Source of the DNA: Streptomyces spongiicola
Lineage (GTDB): Bacteria; Actinomycetota; Actinomycetes; Streptomycetales; Streptomycetaceae
Assembly: GCF_003122365.1 (NCBI RefSeq)
Contig: NZ_CP029254.1
Span: 1,116,001-1,180,000, forward strand
DNA: 64,000 bases
Reading direction: 5' to 3'
Part shown: positions 41,308-49,842 of the stretch, piece by piece
Layout of the letters: every line of letters begins with the position of its first letter
Numbering within the stretch: position 1 is the stretch's first letter
Made by a program: the position numbers and the translations under genes
The notes under the pieces: generated by a model
What the model saw: the letters and a program-made list of their open reading frames with translations, nothing else
Database searches by the model: none
Told to the model about the DNA's origin: nothing

Positions 41308-43020
41308 GTGGCGGCCGGTGCGGCCGCCCTGCTCCTCGGCACGGGGTCGCCCGCCGTGGCGCACCCGCTGGGGAACTTCTCCGTGAACCGCTACGACGGC
41401 CTCGTCGTCGCCGAGCGCGAGCTGCGCGTCGACCACGTCGAGGACCTGGCGGAGATCCCGACCGCGCGGATCCGGCCCCGGGAGATGGCCCCGGCCGAGC
41501 TGGCGGCCTGGGCGGAGGAGCGCTGCGGCGCCGCGGCCGGTGCGGCCCGGCTGCTCGTGGACGGCCGCACGGTGCCGCTCGAGACCGGGTCCGCGCGCGC
41601 CGAGGTCCGGCCCGGCCAGGCGGGGCTGCCCACCCTCCGCGTCGAGTGCGCGCTGCGCGCGCCGCTGCCGGGCGGAGAGGCGGACCTGGTGTTCACGGCC
41701 GCGCCCGGTGAGGGTGCCGGCTGGCGGGAGATCACGGCGCGCGCCGACCGCACGACGCTGGCCGCGTCGGACGTCCCCGGTGAGTCCGTGTCCCGCGGGC
41801 TTTCCGCGTATCCCCAGCGGCTGCTGGAGTCCCCGCCGGCCCACACCGCGGCGCGGCTCACGGTCGCACCCGGCGGACCGGCGCTCGACGGGGCGGCTGC
41901 CGCGGCGGCGCCCCCGTCCGTGCTGCCGCGCGGTGTCGACCGCTGGACCCAGGCCCTGACGGGGCTGGTCGAACGCCGCGATCTCACCGTGCCGTTCGGT
42001 GCGCTCGCACTGCTCGTCGCCCTGGTGCTGGGAGCGCTCCACGCACTCGCCCCGGGCCACGGGAAGACCCTGATGGCCGCGGCGGCCGCGGCGGGCGGCC
42101 GGAGTTCGCTGCGGGAGGTCCTCGCGCTCGGCGCCTCCGTCACCGTCACCCACACCCTGGGCGTGTTCGCCCTGGGCGCCCTGATCGTGGCGGGATCGGC
42201 CGTCACCCCCGCCGTCGTCGGCTGGCTGGGTATGGCGAGCGGGATCCTCGTCGCCGTGGCCGGGGCGCTGCTGGCGCGGCGGGCGTGGCAGGACCGGGCG
42301 CACGGGCGGGGGCACACACACGTCCACTGGCTCGGCGGCGGGCGGTTCCGTACGCACACACACACGCACACGCACACGAACTCCCGCGGTGACGGCGCCG
42401 GCGACGGCCATGACCAGGGCGAGGACCGGGGGCACGACGCCGCGCAGGTGCACGGGCACGGCCACGGGCACGAGCAAACCCACGGGCACACCCACGAGCA
42501 CGGCCACGGGCGCGGGCACGGGCACGGGGACGAGCACGGCCACGGGCACGGGCACGGGCACAAGCCAGGGCCGGGGCACCACCAGCACCACCACGAGCAC
42601 GAGCACGAGCACCGTCGCACCGGCCGTGAGCACCCCGCCGCCGGCGACCGGCACCGCCTCGACCACGGCTCCCAGGGTCAGCGCCCCCTGCGCCGCAGCA
42701 TTCTGCTGGGTCTCGCCGGCGGCCTCGTACCCAGCCCGTCCGCCGTCGTCGTGCTGGTCGGCGCCGCGGCACTCGGCCACGCCTGGTTCGGGCTGCTCCT
42801 CGTCGTCGCCTACGGGGCGGGGCTGGCCCTCACCCTCACCGCGGCGGGGTTCGCCGTCGTGCGGCTGGGAGGCCGGATCGCGGCGCGGCTGGCCCGGCGG
42901 CGCACCGCCGGGCGGCTGGCCGGTCTCGTCCAGCGGTCGGCACCGATCGGAACGGCGCTCACCGTGGTCCTGCTGGGGTGCGGACTCGCGCTCAGGGGGG
43001 CGGCGGGAGCCATGGGCTGA
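41308..43020 (+). CDS. NicO-family nickel/cobalt exporter with His-rich loop
   Basis: The protein has a signal-peptide-like start, an extracytoplasmic domain beginning HPLGNFSVNRYDGL, and then two halves of a NicO/RcnA-like permease (LHALAPGHGKTLMAAA in the first half; ILLGLAGGLVPSPSAVVVL in the second). Between the halves lies a loop of about 100 residues with many His: HTHTHTHT, then repeated GHGHGH- and HEHEHEH-type runs encoded by CACACG- and GGGCAC-type repeats. It most likely exports nickel or cobalt, with the loop as metal buffer. The start is uncertain; GTG 41308 gives 570 residues. Confidence 0.82.
   Translation: MAAGAAALLLGTGSPAVAHPLGNFSVNRYDGLVVAERELRVDHVEDLAEIPTARIRPREMAPAELAAWAEERCGAAAGAARLLVDGRTVPLETGSARAEVRPGQAGLPTLRVECALRAPLPGGEADLVFTAAPGEGAGWREITARADRTTLAASDVPGESVSRGLSAYPQRLLESPPAHTAARLTVAPGGPALDGAAAAAAPPSVLPRGVDRWTQALTGLVERRDLTVPFGALALLVALVLGALHALAPGHGKTLMAAAAAAGGRSSLREVLALGASVTVTHTLGVFALGALIVAGSAVTPAVVGWLGMASGILVAVAGALLARRAWQDRAHGRGHTHVHWLGGGRFRTHTHTHTHTNSRGDGAGDGHDQGEDRGHDAAQVHGHGHGHEQTHGHTHEHGHGRGHGHGDEHGHGHGHGHKPGPGHHQHHHEHEHEHRRTGREHPAAGDRHRLDHGSQGQRPLRRSILLGLAGGLVPSPSAVVVLVGAAALGHAWFGLLLVVAYGAGLALTLTAAGFAVVRLGGRIAARLARRRTAGRLAGLVQRSAPIGTALTVVLLGCGLALRGAAGAMG
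42355..42625. repeat. 6-bp repeats encoding the His-rich loop of the NicO protein
   Basis: Runs of (CACACG), (GGGCAC) and (GAGCAC) 6-bp words fill most of this stretch and encode His-Thr, Gly-His and Glu-His dipeptides. The period of 6 preserves the frame. At least three sub-blocks with different base units exist, so expansion happened more than once. Confidence 0.85.
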
Positions 43021-43585
43021 GCCGGGTGGAGCAGTGTCACCGGACGGGTCGCTCCGCCTCGGGGCCCGGGGCTCACCATGGGCGGGGCGCCGGTTGCGGC
43101 GGCCGTGGCGGCGGCGGTGGCGGTGGCGGTGGGAAACGGGCCGTCCGGGACCCCGTGGTCACCCGCCCGGCAGCGGCACAACCGCTGCCGCCGCCCGGTG
43201 CGCCCGCCGCCGTTCGCGGCCCCGGCCCCACCTCGCCGACCTCGCCCACCTCGCCCACCTCACTCCAGCGCCACCTGCACCACACGGGCCGGACGGGCCG
43301 CACGGGCCGCACGGGCCAGGGCCCCGGGCCCGTCCGGCTCGCGAGGGCAGGGCGACTTCCCCGTGGGCGAGGGGAAGTCGCGAGGGTGGATCCCACGGAG
43401 TGGCGGGAAGACACCGTGCGGAACCCCGGCACACCGGCGGCGCGGTGCACCACGGCCTGCCCCCGCGCGGGACAGGGGTCCCGCGGCGCCACGGCCGGAG
43501 TGGGTGGCGGGGCCCGGGTGGTGTAGGAGGAGAGTGCCGGGCGGTCGCACCCGTCGCGGCTCCCGCAAGGGGGTCGCTCCGTTCG
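43021..43585. other. Convergent spacer with short repeats
   Basis: This spacer separates the convergent NicO and SGNH genes. It contains CTCGCCCACC-type 10-bp repeats at about 43236-43262, CGGGCCGCA-type 9-bp repeats at about 43285-43320, and the hairpin at 43352-43381. I see no gene. Confidence 0.6.
43352..43381. terminator. Hairpin between convergent genes
   Basis: Perfect 11-bp arms (GCGACTTCCCC at 43352-43362; complement at 43371-43381) with an 8-nt loop. It lies between the convergent NicO and SGNH genes and may serve either. Confidence 0.65.
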
Positions 43586-44395
43586 TCAGGCGGCCGTCCG
43601 GAACGGCGGCAGATAGCCCCCGGACTGCCCGGAGGCCGTCGGGTGGTACGACTCGCCGATGTTCAGCCAGTTGACGCTGTGCAGCCACGAGGCACCCGAG
43701 CAGATCTCGTGCCCGGTGAAGGTCGGCACGACGTCGGCGAAGGTGAAGCCGTGGTCGGCGACCCGCTTGGCGATGGCCGCGTTGAGGTGGTCTGCCCCGC
43801 CGTTGATCGCGGCGCGCTCCCTCTCGGTGAGTCCGGCGATGCAGCTGCCGTTGAGCTTGTAGAAGCGGGGATAGCCGAGGACGACGACCCGGGCGGACGG
43901 GGACTTGGATCTGATGGTCGAGTACACCGAGTCGAGCCGGGACGGGAGGGTGGAGTCGACGAAGCGCTTGGCCTCCTCCACCCGGGCGACGCAGGTGCTC
44001 TCGGACTGGAGCACACAGGTGGTCATGACCTCGGCGAAGCCGGCGTCGTTGCCGCCGATAGTGATGGACACGAGATCGGTGCCGGCGTGCAGGGGGGCGA
44101 GCTGGCTCGCCAGGACGTCCCCCGTACGAGCGCCCGCGCAGGCGGTGAAGGCGAACGACGAGGGCGAGTTGGCCGACGCCCAGAGGGCGGGGTACGCCCG
44201 GTTGGTGCGCTTGCACGAGCCGCTGCTGCTCAGGTAGGCGCCGGCGCCGAGGCCGGAGGAGTAGGAGTCGCCGAGGGCCACATAGTCGACCGCGGCCGCG
44301 GATTGCGCGGCCCGGGCCTGACCGGTGCCGGTGAGGGCGAGGACGGCGCCGAGCAGGAGCGAGGACGAGAATGCCGCGATTCGGGACAGTTTCAT
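43586..44395 (-). CDS. Secreted SGNH/GDSL lipase-esterase
   Basis: A 269-residue precursor with a signal peptide (MKLSRIAAFSSSLLLGAVLA, cleavage near ARAA). It has the SGNH blocks YVALGDSYSSGLGAG (nucleophile Ser), ITIGGNDAGF (oxyanion Asn) and GESYHPTASGQ (catalytic His). Six cysteines fit three disulphides as in the Streptomyces rimosus-type lipase. It hydrolyses lipids or esters outside the cell. ATG 44395 is chosen because GGGAGG lies 4 nt upstream; an ATG at 44407 would place that site inside the gene. Confidence 0.95.
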   Translation of the reverse strand: MKLSRIAAFSSSLLLGAVLALTGTGQARAAQSAAAVDYVALGDSYSSGLGAGAYLSSSGSCKRTNRAYPALWASANSPSSFAFTACAGARTGDVLASQLAPLHAGTDLVSITIGGNDAGFAEVMTTCVLQSESTCVARVEEAKRFVDSTLPSRLDSVYSTIRSKSPSARVVVLGYPRFYKLNGSCIAGLTERERAAINGGADHLNAAIAKRVADHGFTFADVVPTFTGHEICSGASWLHSVNWLNIGESYHPTASGQSGGYLPPFRTAA

Positions 44396-45180
44396 GGAAC
44401 CTCCCATTAGGGGGATCTCTGCTCAACTGTCGTAGCACGCCCCCTGGTTCACCGGAAGTGTTCATGCCAAAGAGAACGCGGGCAGGCAACAGGGGTGTTA
44501 CGCAGTCGTTCTTGACGGCCCGTCGGTAACGGCGGGCGGGTACTGCCCAGCATTGCGGCAAAGCTCCATACGCGCGGACAAACACGCCGGTGCAAGCGAT
44601 CTCCGGTAATCCGCGGGCACCCCGGCACACACCCGCCGGCACCCCCCGCGCCGGGTACCGGAGCAGCGGCGCTCGAGGCACTCGGGTCAGCCCGCGCACG
44701 CCGTGCGCGCCGCCCCGTGTACGGCCGGACCGCCCCGCACACCCCCTGTCCGCGTTATGCACACCACAGCCGTCACTGCGACTTCTTCCAGCCCCTCAGA
44801 CATCGCATTGCATAGCAGTTCCGCGCATTCCAGGACCCGGCGGTGAAAGAAGCCGAAAAGTGCGCCCTACGGCCAGGTCTTGTCATACAGTTCCAATCAT
44901 CAATACCGTCGTACATCCACCCGCAACGGACCATCAAAGGCGACTCCTGGGGAGGGGTCTGACGTCGCGACGGTCCGGAGCGGGGCGCGGTAGGGGGGTG
45001 CCGCGCTCGGTCGCACCTGCGCCGAGTCGCGTACCGCGCGGCCGGCTATGCCAGCTCGCTCAGCCTGTACGGAGATCCGTGCCGTCCTGGCCGGGGTGAG
45101 CGCAACCCCCCTTTCGAACCGGACACTCATCCGGACCGCCCGGGGGCGGGCGGTCCACCGGACGAGAGGGAAACCGACTC
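44396..45180. promoter_or_regulatory. 785-bp spacer with an AT-rich island upstream of the glycosyltransferase operon
   Basis: No gene is recognised. The stretch 44750-44935 is clearly less G+C-rich than the surroundings and includes GCATTGCATAGC and TTGTCA followed 17 bp later by ATACCG, a possible -35/-10 pair near 44880-44908 for the operon that starts at 45181. The remaining sequence on either side is high-GC spacer. The ribosome site of the first glycosyltransferase is GAGAGGG at about 45163-45169. Confidence 0.5.
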
Positions 45181-46116
45181 ATGAGCTCGTTCCTGCGCCC
45201 GGCGGTCCCGGGGCCTCACGATCCGCCGGCCCGGGCCGGTGCGCCCGAACCGGCCGCGGCGGCGTCCACCGTCGCGGCAACGTCCACCGTCACGGCGACG
45301 CACACCGCCACGGCAGCGTCCACCGCCACGGCCGCGCTCGACCGGATACCGGCCCGGTACCGCCCGATCTCCTCACACCTCGCGATCACCCCGCCGGTCA
45401 GCGTCGTGATCCCGGCGATGAACGAGGCCGAGAACCTCCCGCACGTCTTCGGGACCCTGCCCGGGTGGATCCACGAAGTCGTGCTCGTCGACGGCAACTC
45501 CACGGACGCCACCGTGGACGTCGCACGCGGACTGCGGCCCGACGTCAAGGTCGTCAAGCAGGTCGGCAAAGGCAAGGGGGACGCGCTCATCAGCGGGTTC
45601 GCGGCCTGCACCGGCGACATCATCGTCATGGTCGACGCGGACGGCTCGGCGGACGGCCAGGAGATCGTCAGCTATGTCTCCGCGCTGGTCGGCGGCGCCG
45701 ACTTCGCCAAGGGCTCGCGCTTCGCCAACGGCGGCGGAACCGACGACATGACGCCGATCCGCAAGCTCGGCAACCGGATCCTGTGCGGCATCGTGAACGC
45801 CAAGTTCGGTGCCCGCTACACGGACCTCTGCTACGGCTACAACGCCTTCTGGCGCCACTGCCTGGAGAGCATCACCCTCGACTGCACCGGCTTCGAGATC
45901 GAGACCCTGATGAACATCCGGGTCGTCAAGGCGGGACTGCGGGTCCAGGAGGTCCCCAGCCACGAGTACCTGCGCATCCACGGTGTGAGCAACCTCAGCG
46001 CCGTCCGCGACGGACTGCGGGTGCTCAGGGTGATCCTCAAGGAGAAGGGCGTCCGCCGCGCAGCCCGCGGCGGCCCGGCCACCGGCCTCAACTCCCCTCG
46101 AAAGGAAGCGCCTTGA
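45181..46116 (+). CDS. GT2 glycosyltransferase (dolichol-phosphate-mannose-synthase-like)
   Basis: The first 60 residues are Ala/Thr-rich with repeated TAT/STVAAT words. From VSVVIPAMNEAENLPHVFG on, the protein is a GT-A family 2 transferase with VDGNSTDATVDVAR, a DxD-type motif in VMVDADGSADGQE, and YGYNAFWRHCLES in the acceptor region. It probably transfers a sugar to a polyprenyl or other lipid carrier at the cytoplasmic face. It ends by overlapping the TTG start of the next glycosyltransferase. Together with the following deacetylase it suggests synthesis of a cell-surface glycan. Confidence 0.9.
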   Translation: MSSFLRPAVPGPHDPPARAGAPEPAAAASTVAATSTVTATHTATAASTATAALDRIPARYRPISSHLAITPPVSVVIPAMNEAENLPHVFGTLPGWIHEVVLVDGNSTDATVDVARGLRPDVKVVKQVGKGKGDALISGFAACTGDIIVMVDADGSADGQEIVSYVSALVGGADFAKGSRFANGGGTDDMTPIRKLGNRILCGIVNAKFGARYTDLCYGYNAFWRHCLESITLDCTGFEIETLMNIRVVKAGLRVQEVPSHEYLRIHGVSNLSAVRDGLRVLRVILKEKGVRRAARGGPATGLNSPRKEAP

Positions 46117-47138
46117 ACCATCCGACGTTCTCCGTGGTGATCTGCGTCTACACCGAGGACCGCTGGACGGACATCCTCGCCGCCGTGGATTCGGTGCGCC
46201 GCCAGTCACTCCCGGCGCTGGAGACGCTGGTGGTGGTCGACCACAACCCGCGGCTGCTCGACCGGCTCACCGAGGAGTTCACGGCCGGCCGGGAGCCATC
46301 GCCACCCGGAGCGGAGGTGCGGGTGCTCGCCAACGCGGGCCCCCGCGGCCTCTCCGCCGGCCGCAACACCGGTGTCGCCGCGGCCCTCGGCGAGTTCCTG
46401 GCCTTCCTCGACGACGACGCCGTGGCCGAGCACGACTGGCTGCGGCACCTGGCCGAGGGCTACGGCGACCCGCGGGTGATGGCCGTCGGCGGCAGAACCC
46501 TGCCGGTCTGGGCCTCGGGCAGCCGGCCGGCGTGGTTCCCCGAGGAGTTCGACTGGGTCGTCGGATGCACCTACCGCGGGCTGCCGCCCGGCCGGGTCCC
46601 GGTCCGCAACGTCCTCGGCGGCAACGCGTCCTTCCGCCGCACCGCCTTCGACGCCGTCGGCGGGTTCGCCACCGGCATCGGAAGGGACGGCGACAGACGG
46701 CCCCTGGGCTGCGAGGAGACCGAACTCTGCATACGGCTCCGACGGGCGCTCCCGGACGCGGTGCTGCTGATCGACGACCGTGCCGTCATCCACCACAAGG
46801 TCCCCGCGGCCAGGGAGAGCTTCCGCTACTTCCGCACCCGCGCCTACGCCGAGGGGCTGTCCAAGGCCCTGGTCTCACGCAGCGTCGGCAGCCGCAGGGG
46901 CCTGGAGACGGAGCGGCGCTACACCACCCGGGTGCTCCCGGCGGGCGTGCTGCGCGGCCTGCGGGACGCCGTGCTGCGGCGGCCCGGCGGAGCCGGCCGC
47001 GCCGGGGCCATCGCCGTCGGCGTGGCCGCGGCCGCGGCCGGGTACGCCGCGGCACGGGCGCGCACCCGCCCCGGGGTGGCGTTCTCGTACGGCCCGATCA
47101 CCGCACACACCCCGCGTCTGGAGGGCGGCATCCGGTGA
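46113..47138 (+). CDS. GT2 glycosyltransferase
   Basis: Translation from TTG 46113 gives 341 residues starting MNHPTFSVVICVYTEDRW. The GT2 blocks are ETLVVVDHNPRLLDRL, GPRGLSAGRNTGVAAALGEF, LAFLDDDAVAEHDW (DxD) and a later GGNASFRRTAFDAVGGF with CEETELCIRLR, the ED acceptor motif. The start overlaps the upstream stop (TTGA), with AAAGGAAG just before it, so translation is coupled. The C-terminus has one weak hydrophobic stretch. The donor and acceptor are unknown. Confidence 0.9.
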   Translation: MNHPTFSVVICVYTEDRWTDILAAVDSVRRQSLPALETLVVVDHNPRLLDRLTEEFTAGREPSPPGAEVRVLANAGPRGLSAGRNTGVAAALGEFLAFLDDDAVAEHDWLRHLAEGYGDPRVMAVGGRTLPVWASGSRPAWFPEEFDWVVGCTYRGLPPGRVPVRNVLGGNASFRRTAFDAVGGFATGIGRDGDRRPLGCEETELCIRLRRALPDAVLLIDDRAVIHHKVPAARESFRYFRTRAYAEGLSKALVSRSVGSRRGLETERRYTTRVLPAGVLRGLRDAVLRRPGGAGRAGAIAVGVAAAAAGYAAARARTRPGVAFSYGPITAHTPRLEGGIR

Positions 47139-47926
47139 ACGACGAGGCCGTCCCCATCCTCATGTACCACGCGGTGGCGCACCGGCCCGCGCCGGCCGCG
47201 CACCGGCTGTCGGTGACGCCGGAGGCGTTCGCCGAGCAGATGGAACTGCTCGGCGAACGCGGGTTCACCCCGGTCACCACCGCGCGGCTCGGCCGGGCCT
47301 GGCGGCACGGGGAACCGCTGCCGCCGCGGCCGGTGCTGATCACCTTCGACGACGGCTACGAGGGCGTGCACCGGCACGCCCTTCCCGTGCTCGACAAGCT
47401 GGGCTTCGCATCGACGCTGTTCGTGTCGACCGGCTGGCTGCGGGGCCCGCACCACGAGGGCGGTGCGCCCGACACCATGCTGGACTGGGGGCAGGTACGG
47501 GAACTCGCCGCGGCCGGCACGGAGATCGGCGGACACTCGCACACCCATCCGCAGCTGGACCAGCTGGACGACGGCCCGCTCCGGTCCGAGGCACTGCGCT
47601 GCGGGGAGATCATCACCGCCGAACTGGGCACCGCCCCGGTCTCGTTCGCCTACCCCTACGGCTACTCCAGCCGGCGGGTCCGCCGAGCGGTGCGCGCGGC
47701 GGGATACACGCAGTCGCTGGCCGTGGGGAACGCCCTGGCCCGCCGGCGGCAGGGACCGTACGCCCTGGAGCGGGTGACGGTGCGGCGCTCCACGGGCACC
47801 GGGGAGTTCGAGCGGCTCGTCGAGGGCCGGCACGTGGCACTCGGCTTCGCCCGGGACCGGGCCCTCACCAAGGGGTACGCCGTCCTGCGCCGTACGAGGA
47901 GGGCGGCCCGGTCGCTGCGCACCTGA
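47135..47926 (+). CDS. Polysaccharide deacetylase (NodB domain)
   Basis: This 263-residue enzyme begins with VPILMYHAVAHRP. It carries the NodB metal site: Asp in VLITFDDGYEG and two His in IGGHSHTHPQL; SFAYPYGYSSRRV follows. It removes acetyl groups from N-acetylated sugars. No signal peptide is evident, so it may act on a cytoplasmic intermediate or be exported unusually. The start GTG at 47135 overlaps the upstream stop (GTGA). It is the third gene of the coupled glycosyltransferase operon. Confidence 0.92.
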   Translation: MNDEAVPILMYHAVAHRPAPAAHRLSVTPEAFAEQMELLGERGFTPVTTARLGRAWRHGEPLPPRPVLITFDDGYEGVHRHALPVLDKLGFASTLFVSTGWLRGPHHEGGAPDTMLDWGQVRELAAAGTEIGGHSHTHPQLDQLDDGPLRSEALRCGEIITAELGTAPVSFAYPYGYSSRRVRRAVRAAGYTQSLAVGNALARRRQGPYALERVTVRRSTGTGEFERLVEGRHVALGFARDRALTKGYAVLRRTRRAARSLRT

Positions 47927-48020
47927 GTGCCCGGGCGGCCGGACGGGGAGCGGGCGCGGAGACCGGCGGCACGACCCAAAAGGCCGTGCACCGGGGGCCG
48001 AGGTGCCGGATCATGGCGCC

Positions 48021-49115
48021 ATGACCGCCACGCCTGAGCACGCTCTGCCGATCCGGCTCAACGTCGACGACAGCGACTCGCCGTCGGACGTCGTCGACGC
48101 GCTGTTCCTCGGCCGCTTCGCGGCGGGCGAGCAGCCGTTCTCGCACAGTTCCACGATCGACCGGGTCAAGCCCGGCGCCACGCTGCTGCCGCCGGGCGCC
48201 CGGGTGCTGCGCGCCGCGCGCGACGACGACCGGAGCGCGACGCTCGCCGAGGGCGACGGCTGGACCCTGCTGGTCTCCCGCTGGAACCGCGGTGCGGACA
48301 TCACGGTCACCGCGGTCAGCTCCGAACTCGCCGAGCACGTCCACCGGCAGGCGACCGACGGGGTCCAGGACGAACCGGAGCCTCAGCCCGAGAACGTGGC
48401 CATGGGCTTCTGGTACGTCTCGCCGCGCCGCGGCCCGCACCGTACGACCCGCCAGATCAGCGCCGGCACCTGGGACGAGGTCCGGCCCAACTACACCGCC
48501 CCGGTGGCGAAGGCGATGGACCGGCTGATGAAGGTGACACCGGACGACATCGCGGGCCGGCTGCTCCTGCTGCACGGCCCCCCGGGCACGGGGAAGACGT
48601 CCGCGCTGCGGACGCTGGCCCGCTCCTGGCGCGACTGGTGCCAGGTGGACTGCGTGCTCGACCCCGAGCGGCTGTTCAACGACGTCGGCTATCTGATGGA
48701 CATCGCGATCGGCGAGGACGAGGGGACGGCCAAGGAACGCTGGAGGCTGCTGCTCCTGGAGGACTGCGACGAGCTGATCCGCGGCGAGGCCCGGCACGCC
48801 GCGGGCCAGGCGCTGTCCCGGCTGCTGAACCTGACGGACGGGCTGCTCGGCCAGGGCCGGAACGTCCTCGTGGGTGTCACCACCAACGAGGACCTGGAGC
48901 GGCTGCACCCCGCGGTCGTCCGGCCGGGCCGCTGTCTCGCGCGGATCGAGGTCGGCCCGCTCACCCGCGAGGAGGCCGTGTCCTGGCTGGGCGCGGAGGA
49001 GGGGGTCGGCCGCGAGGGCGCGACGCTGGCGGAGCTGTACGCCCTGCGGCGGGGCACGGTGCCGGCGTCCGTGCCGTCCCAGCACGAAGGGGCGGACGCC
49101 GGGCTGTACCTCTGA
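48021..49115 (+). CDS. AAA-family ATPase with N-terminal DUF5925-like domain
   Basis: A 364-residue protein: residues 1-130 are an N-terminal domain of the DUF5925 kind (LPIRLNVDDSDSPSDVVDAL). An AAA module follows with Walker A LLHGPPGTGKTS (about 190-201), Walker B LLLLEDCDELI, and the sensor/Arg-finger region GVTTNEDLERLHPAVVRPGR. Such proteins are probably remodelling ATPases; the substrate is unknown. ATG 48021 is preferred; an in-frame GTG at 48003 is possible. It is 94 bp after the deacetylase and may be independent. Confidence 0.87.
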   Translation: MTATPEHALPIRLNVDDSDSPSDVVDALFLGRFAAGEQPFSHSSTIDRVKPGATLLPPGARVLRAARDDDRSATLAEGDGWTLLVSRWNRGADITVTAVSSELAEHVHRQATDGVQDEPEPQPENVAMGFWYVSPRRGPHRTTRQISAGTWDEVRPNYTAPVAKAMDRLMKVTPDDIAGRLLLLHGPPGTGKTSALRTLARSWRDWCQVDCVLDPERLFNDVGYLMDIAIGEDEGTAKERWRLLLLEDCDELIRGEARHAAGQALSRLLNLTDGLLGQGRNVLVGVTTNEDLERLHPAVVRPGRCLARIEVGPLTREEAVSWLGAEEGVGREGATLAELYALRRGTVPASVPSQHEGADAGLYL

Positions 49116-49216
49116 GGGGGCAGCCCCTGGTCAGCGGCCCCGGCCCGGACCCTGCCCACGCCGCCGGGCACCGGACCGCGCCGGACCGCACCGCACCACC
49201 GGTCAGCCGGTTGCCG

Positions 49217-49362
49217 GACCCGGTCCCGGCCCCGGTCCTGATCCCGCTCTTGGTCATGGTCCTGATCCCGATCCCGATCCCGATCCCGGTCCCGGTCCTG
49301 ACCCCGATCCCGGTCCTGACCCCGATCCCGGTCATGGTCCCGGCCCGGGTCCCGGTCCCGAC
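49217..49362. repeat. 6-bp periodic repeat (CGGTCC/CGATCC words)
   Basis: About 24 consecutive 6-bp words of the type CGGTCC, CGATCC or TGATCC fill this stretch. It lies just past the stops of the AAA-ATPase gene (plus) and the GntR gene (minus), i.e. between convergent genes. It contains no hairpin of note. If translated on the minus strand it would give Gly-Ile/Gly-Thr dipeptides, but nothing supports translation. Confidence 0.85.
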
Positions 49363-49368
49363 CCGGGG

Positions 49369-49743
49369 TCAGTTCCGGTAGGTGGCGCGCAGCGCGTCCT
49401 GCACCGCCGAGAGCGCGTCCGCGCGGGACAGGCCGAGGCGGTGGACCTGTTCGGCGTACGCCTGGGCGGCCGCCGCCGCCTGGCGCTCGGCGGCGTCACC
49501 GGCCGCCGCGACGAACGTGCCGTTGCGGCCCCGGGTTTCGACCACCCCGTCTCCCTCGAGGGCCCGGTACGCCTTGGCGACGGTGTTGGCGGCGAGGCCG
49601 AGATCCTCCGCGAGTCCCCGCACGGTGGGCAGTTTGTATCCGACGGGCAGTTCGCCGGAGCGGGCCTGGGCCGAGATCTGGGAGCGGAGCTGTTCGTAGG
49701 GCGCGGGGGCCGCGTCCGTGTCGATGACGATTTTCAAGGTCAC
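49369..49743 (-). CDS. GntR-family regulator (YtrA type)
   Basis: A short regulator of 124 residues with an N-terminal winged helix-turn-helix: PAPYEQLRSQISAQARSGEL, YKLPTVRGLAEDLGLAANTV and AKAYRALEGDGVVETRGRNG. It is followed only by a helical dimerisation segment, as in the YtrA subfamily that often controls transporters or nearby genes. GTG 49743 gives MTLKIVIDTD; TTG 49737 is an alternative. It is divergent from the GNAT gene with a 99-bp shared promoter region. Confidence 0.93.
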   Translation of the reverse strand: MTLKIVIDTDAAPAPYEQLRSQISAQARSGELPVGYKLPTVRGLAEDLGLAANTVAKAYRALEGDGVVETRGRNGTFVAAAGDAAERQAAAAAQAYAEQVHRLGLSRADALSAVQDALRATYRN

Positions 49744-49842
49744 TACGCGATTGTCCCCCACTTCCGGGGTCCGGGCACGCCGCTGCGGAGCCCCGGGAAA
49801 ATGACGGGCGTGCACGGGGGCGCGCGCGTAGCGTGCCGCCTC

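Noticed and set aside
48003..48020. GTG 48003 as start of the AAA ATPase
   Set aside because: Possible, but ATG 48021 gives a more usual N-terminus and neither has a clear ribosome site.
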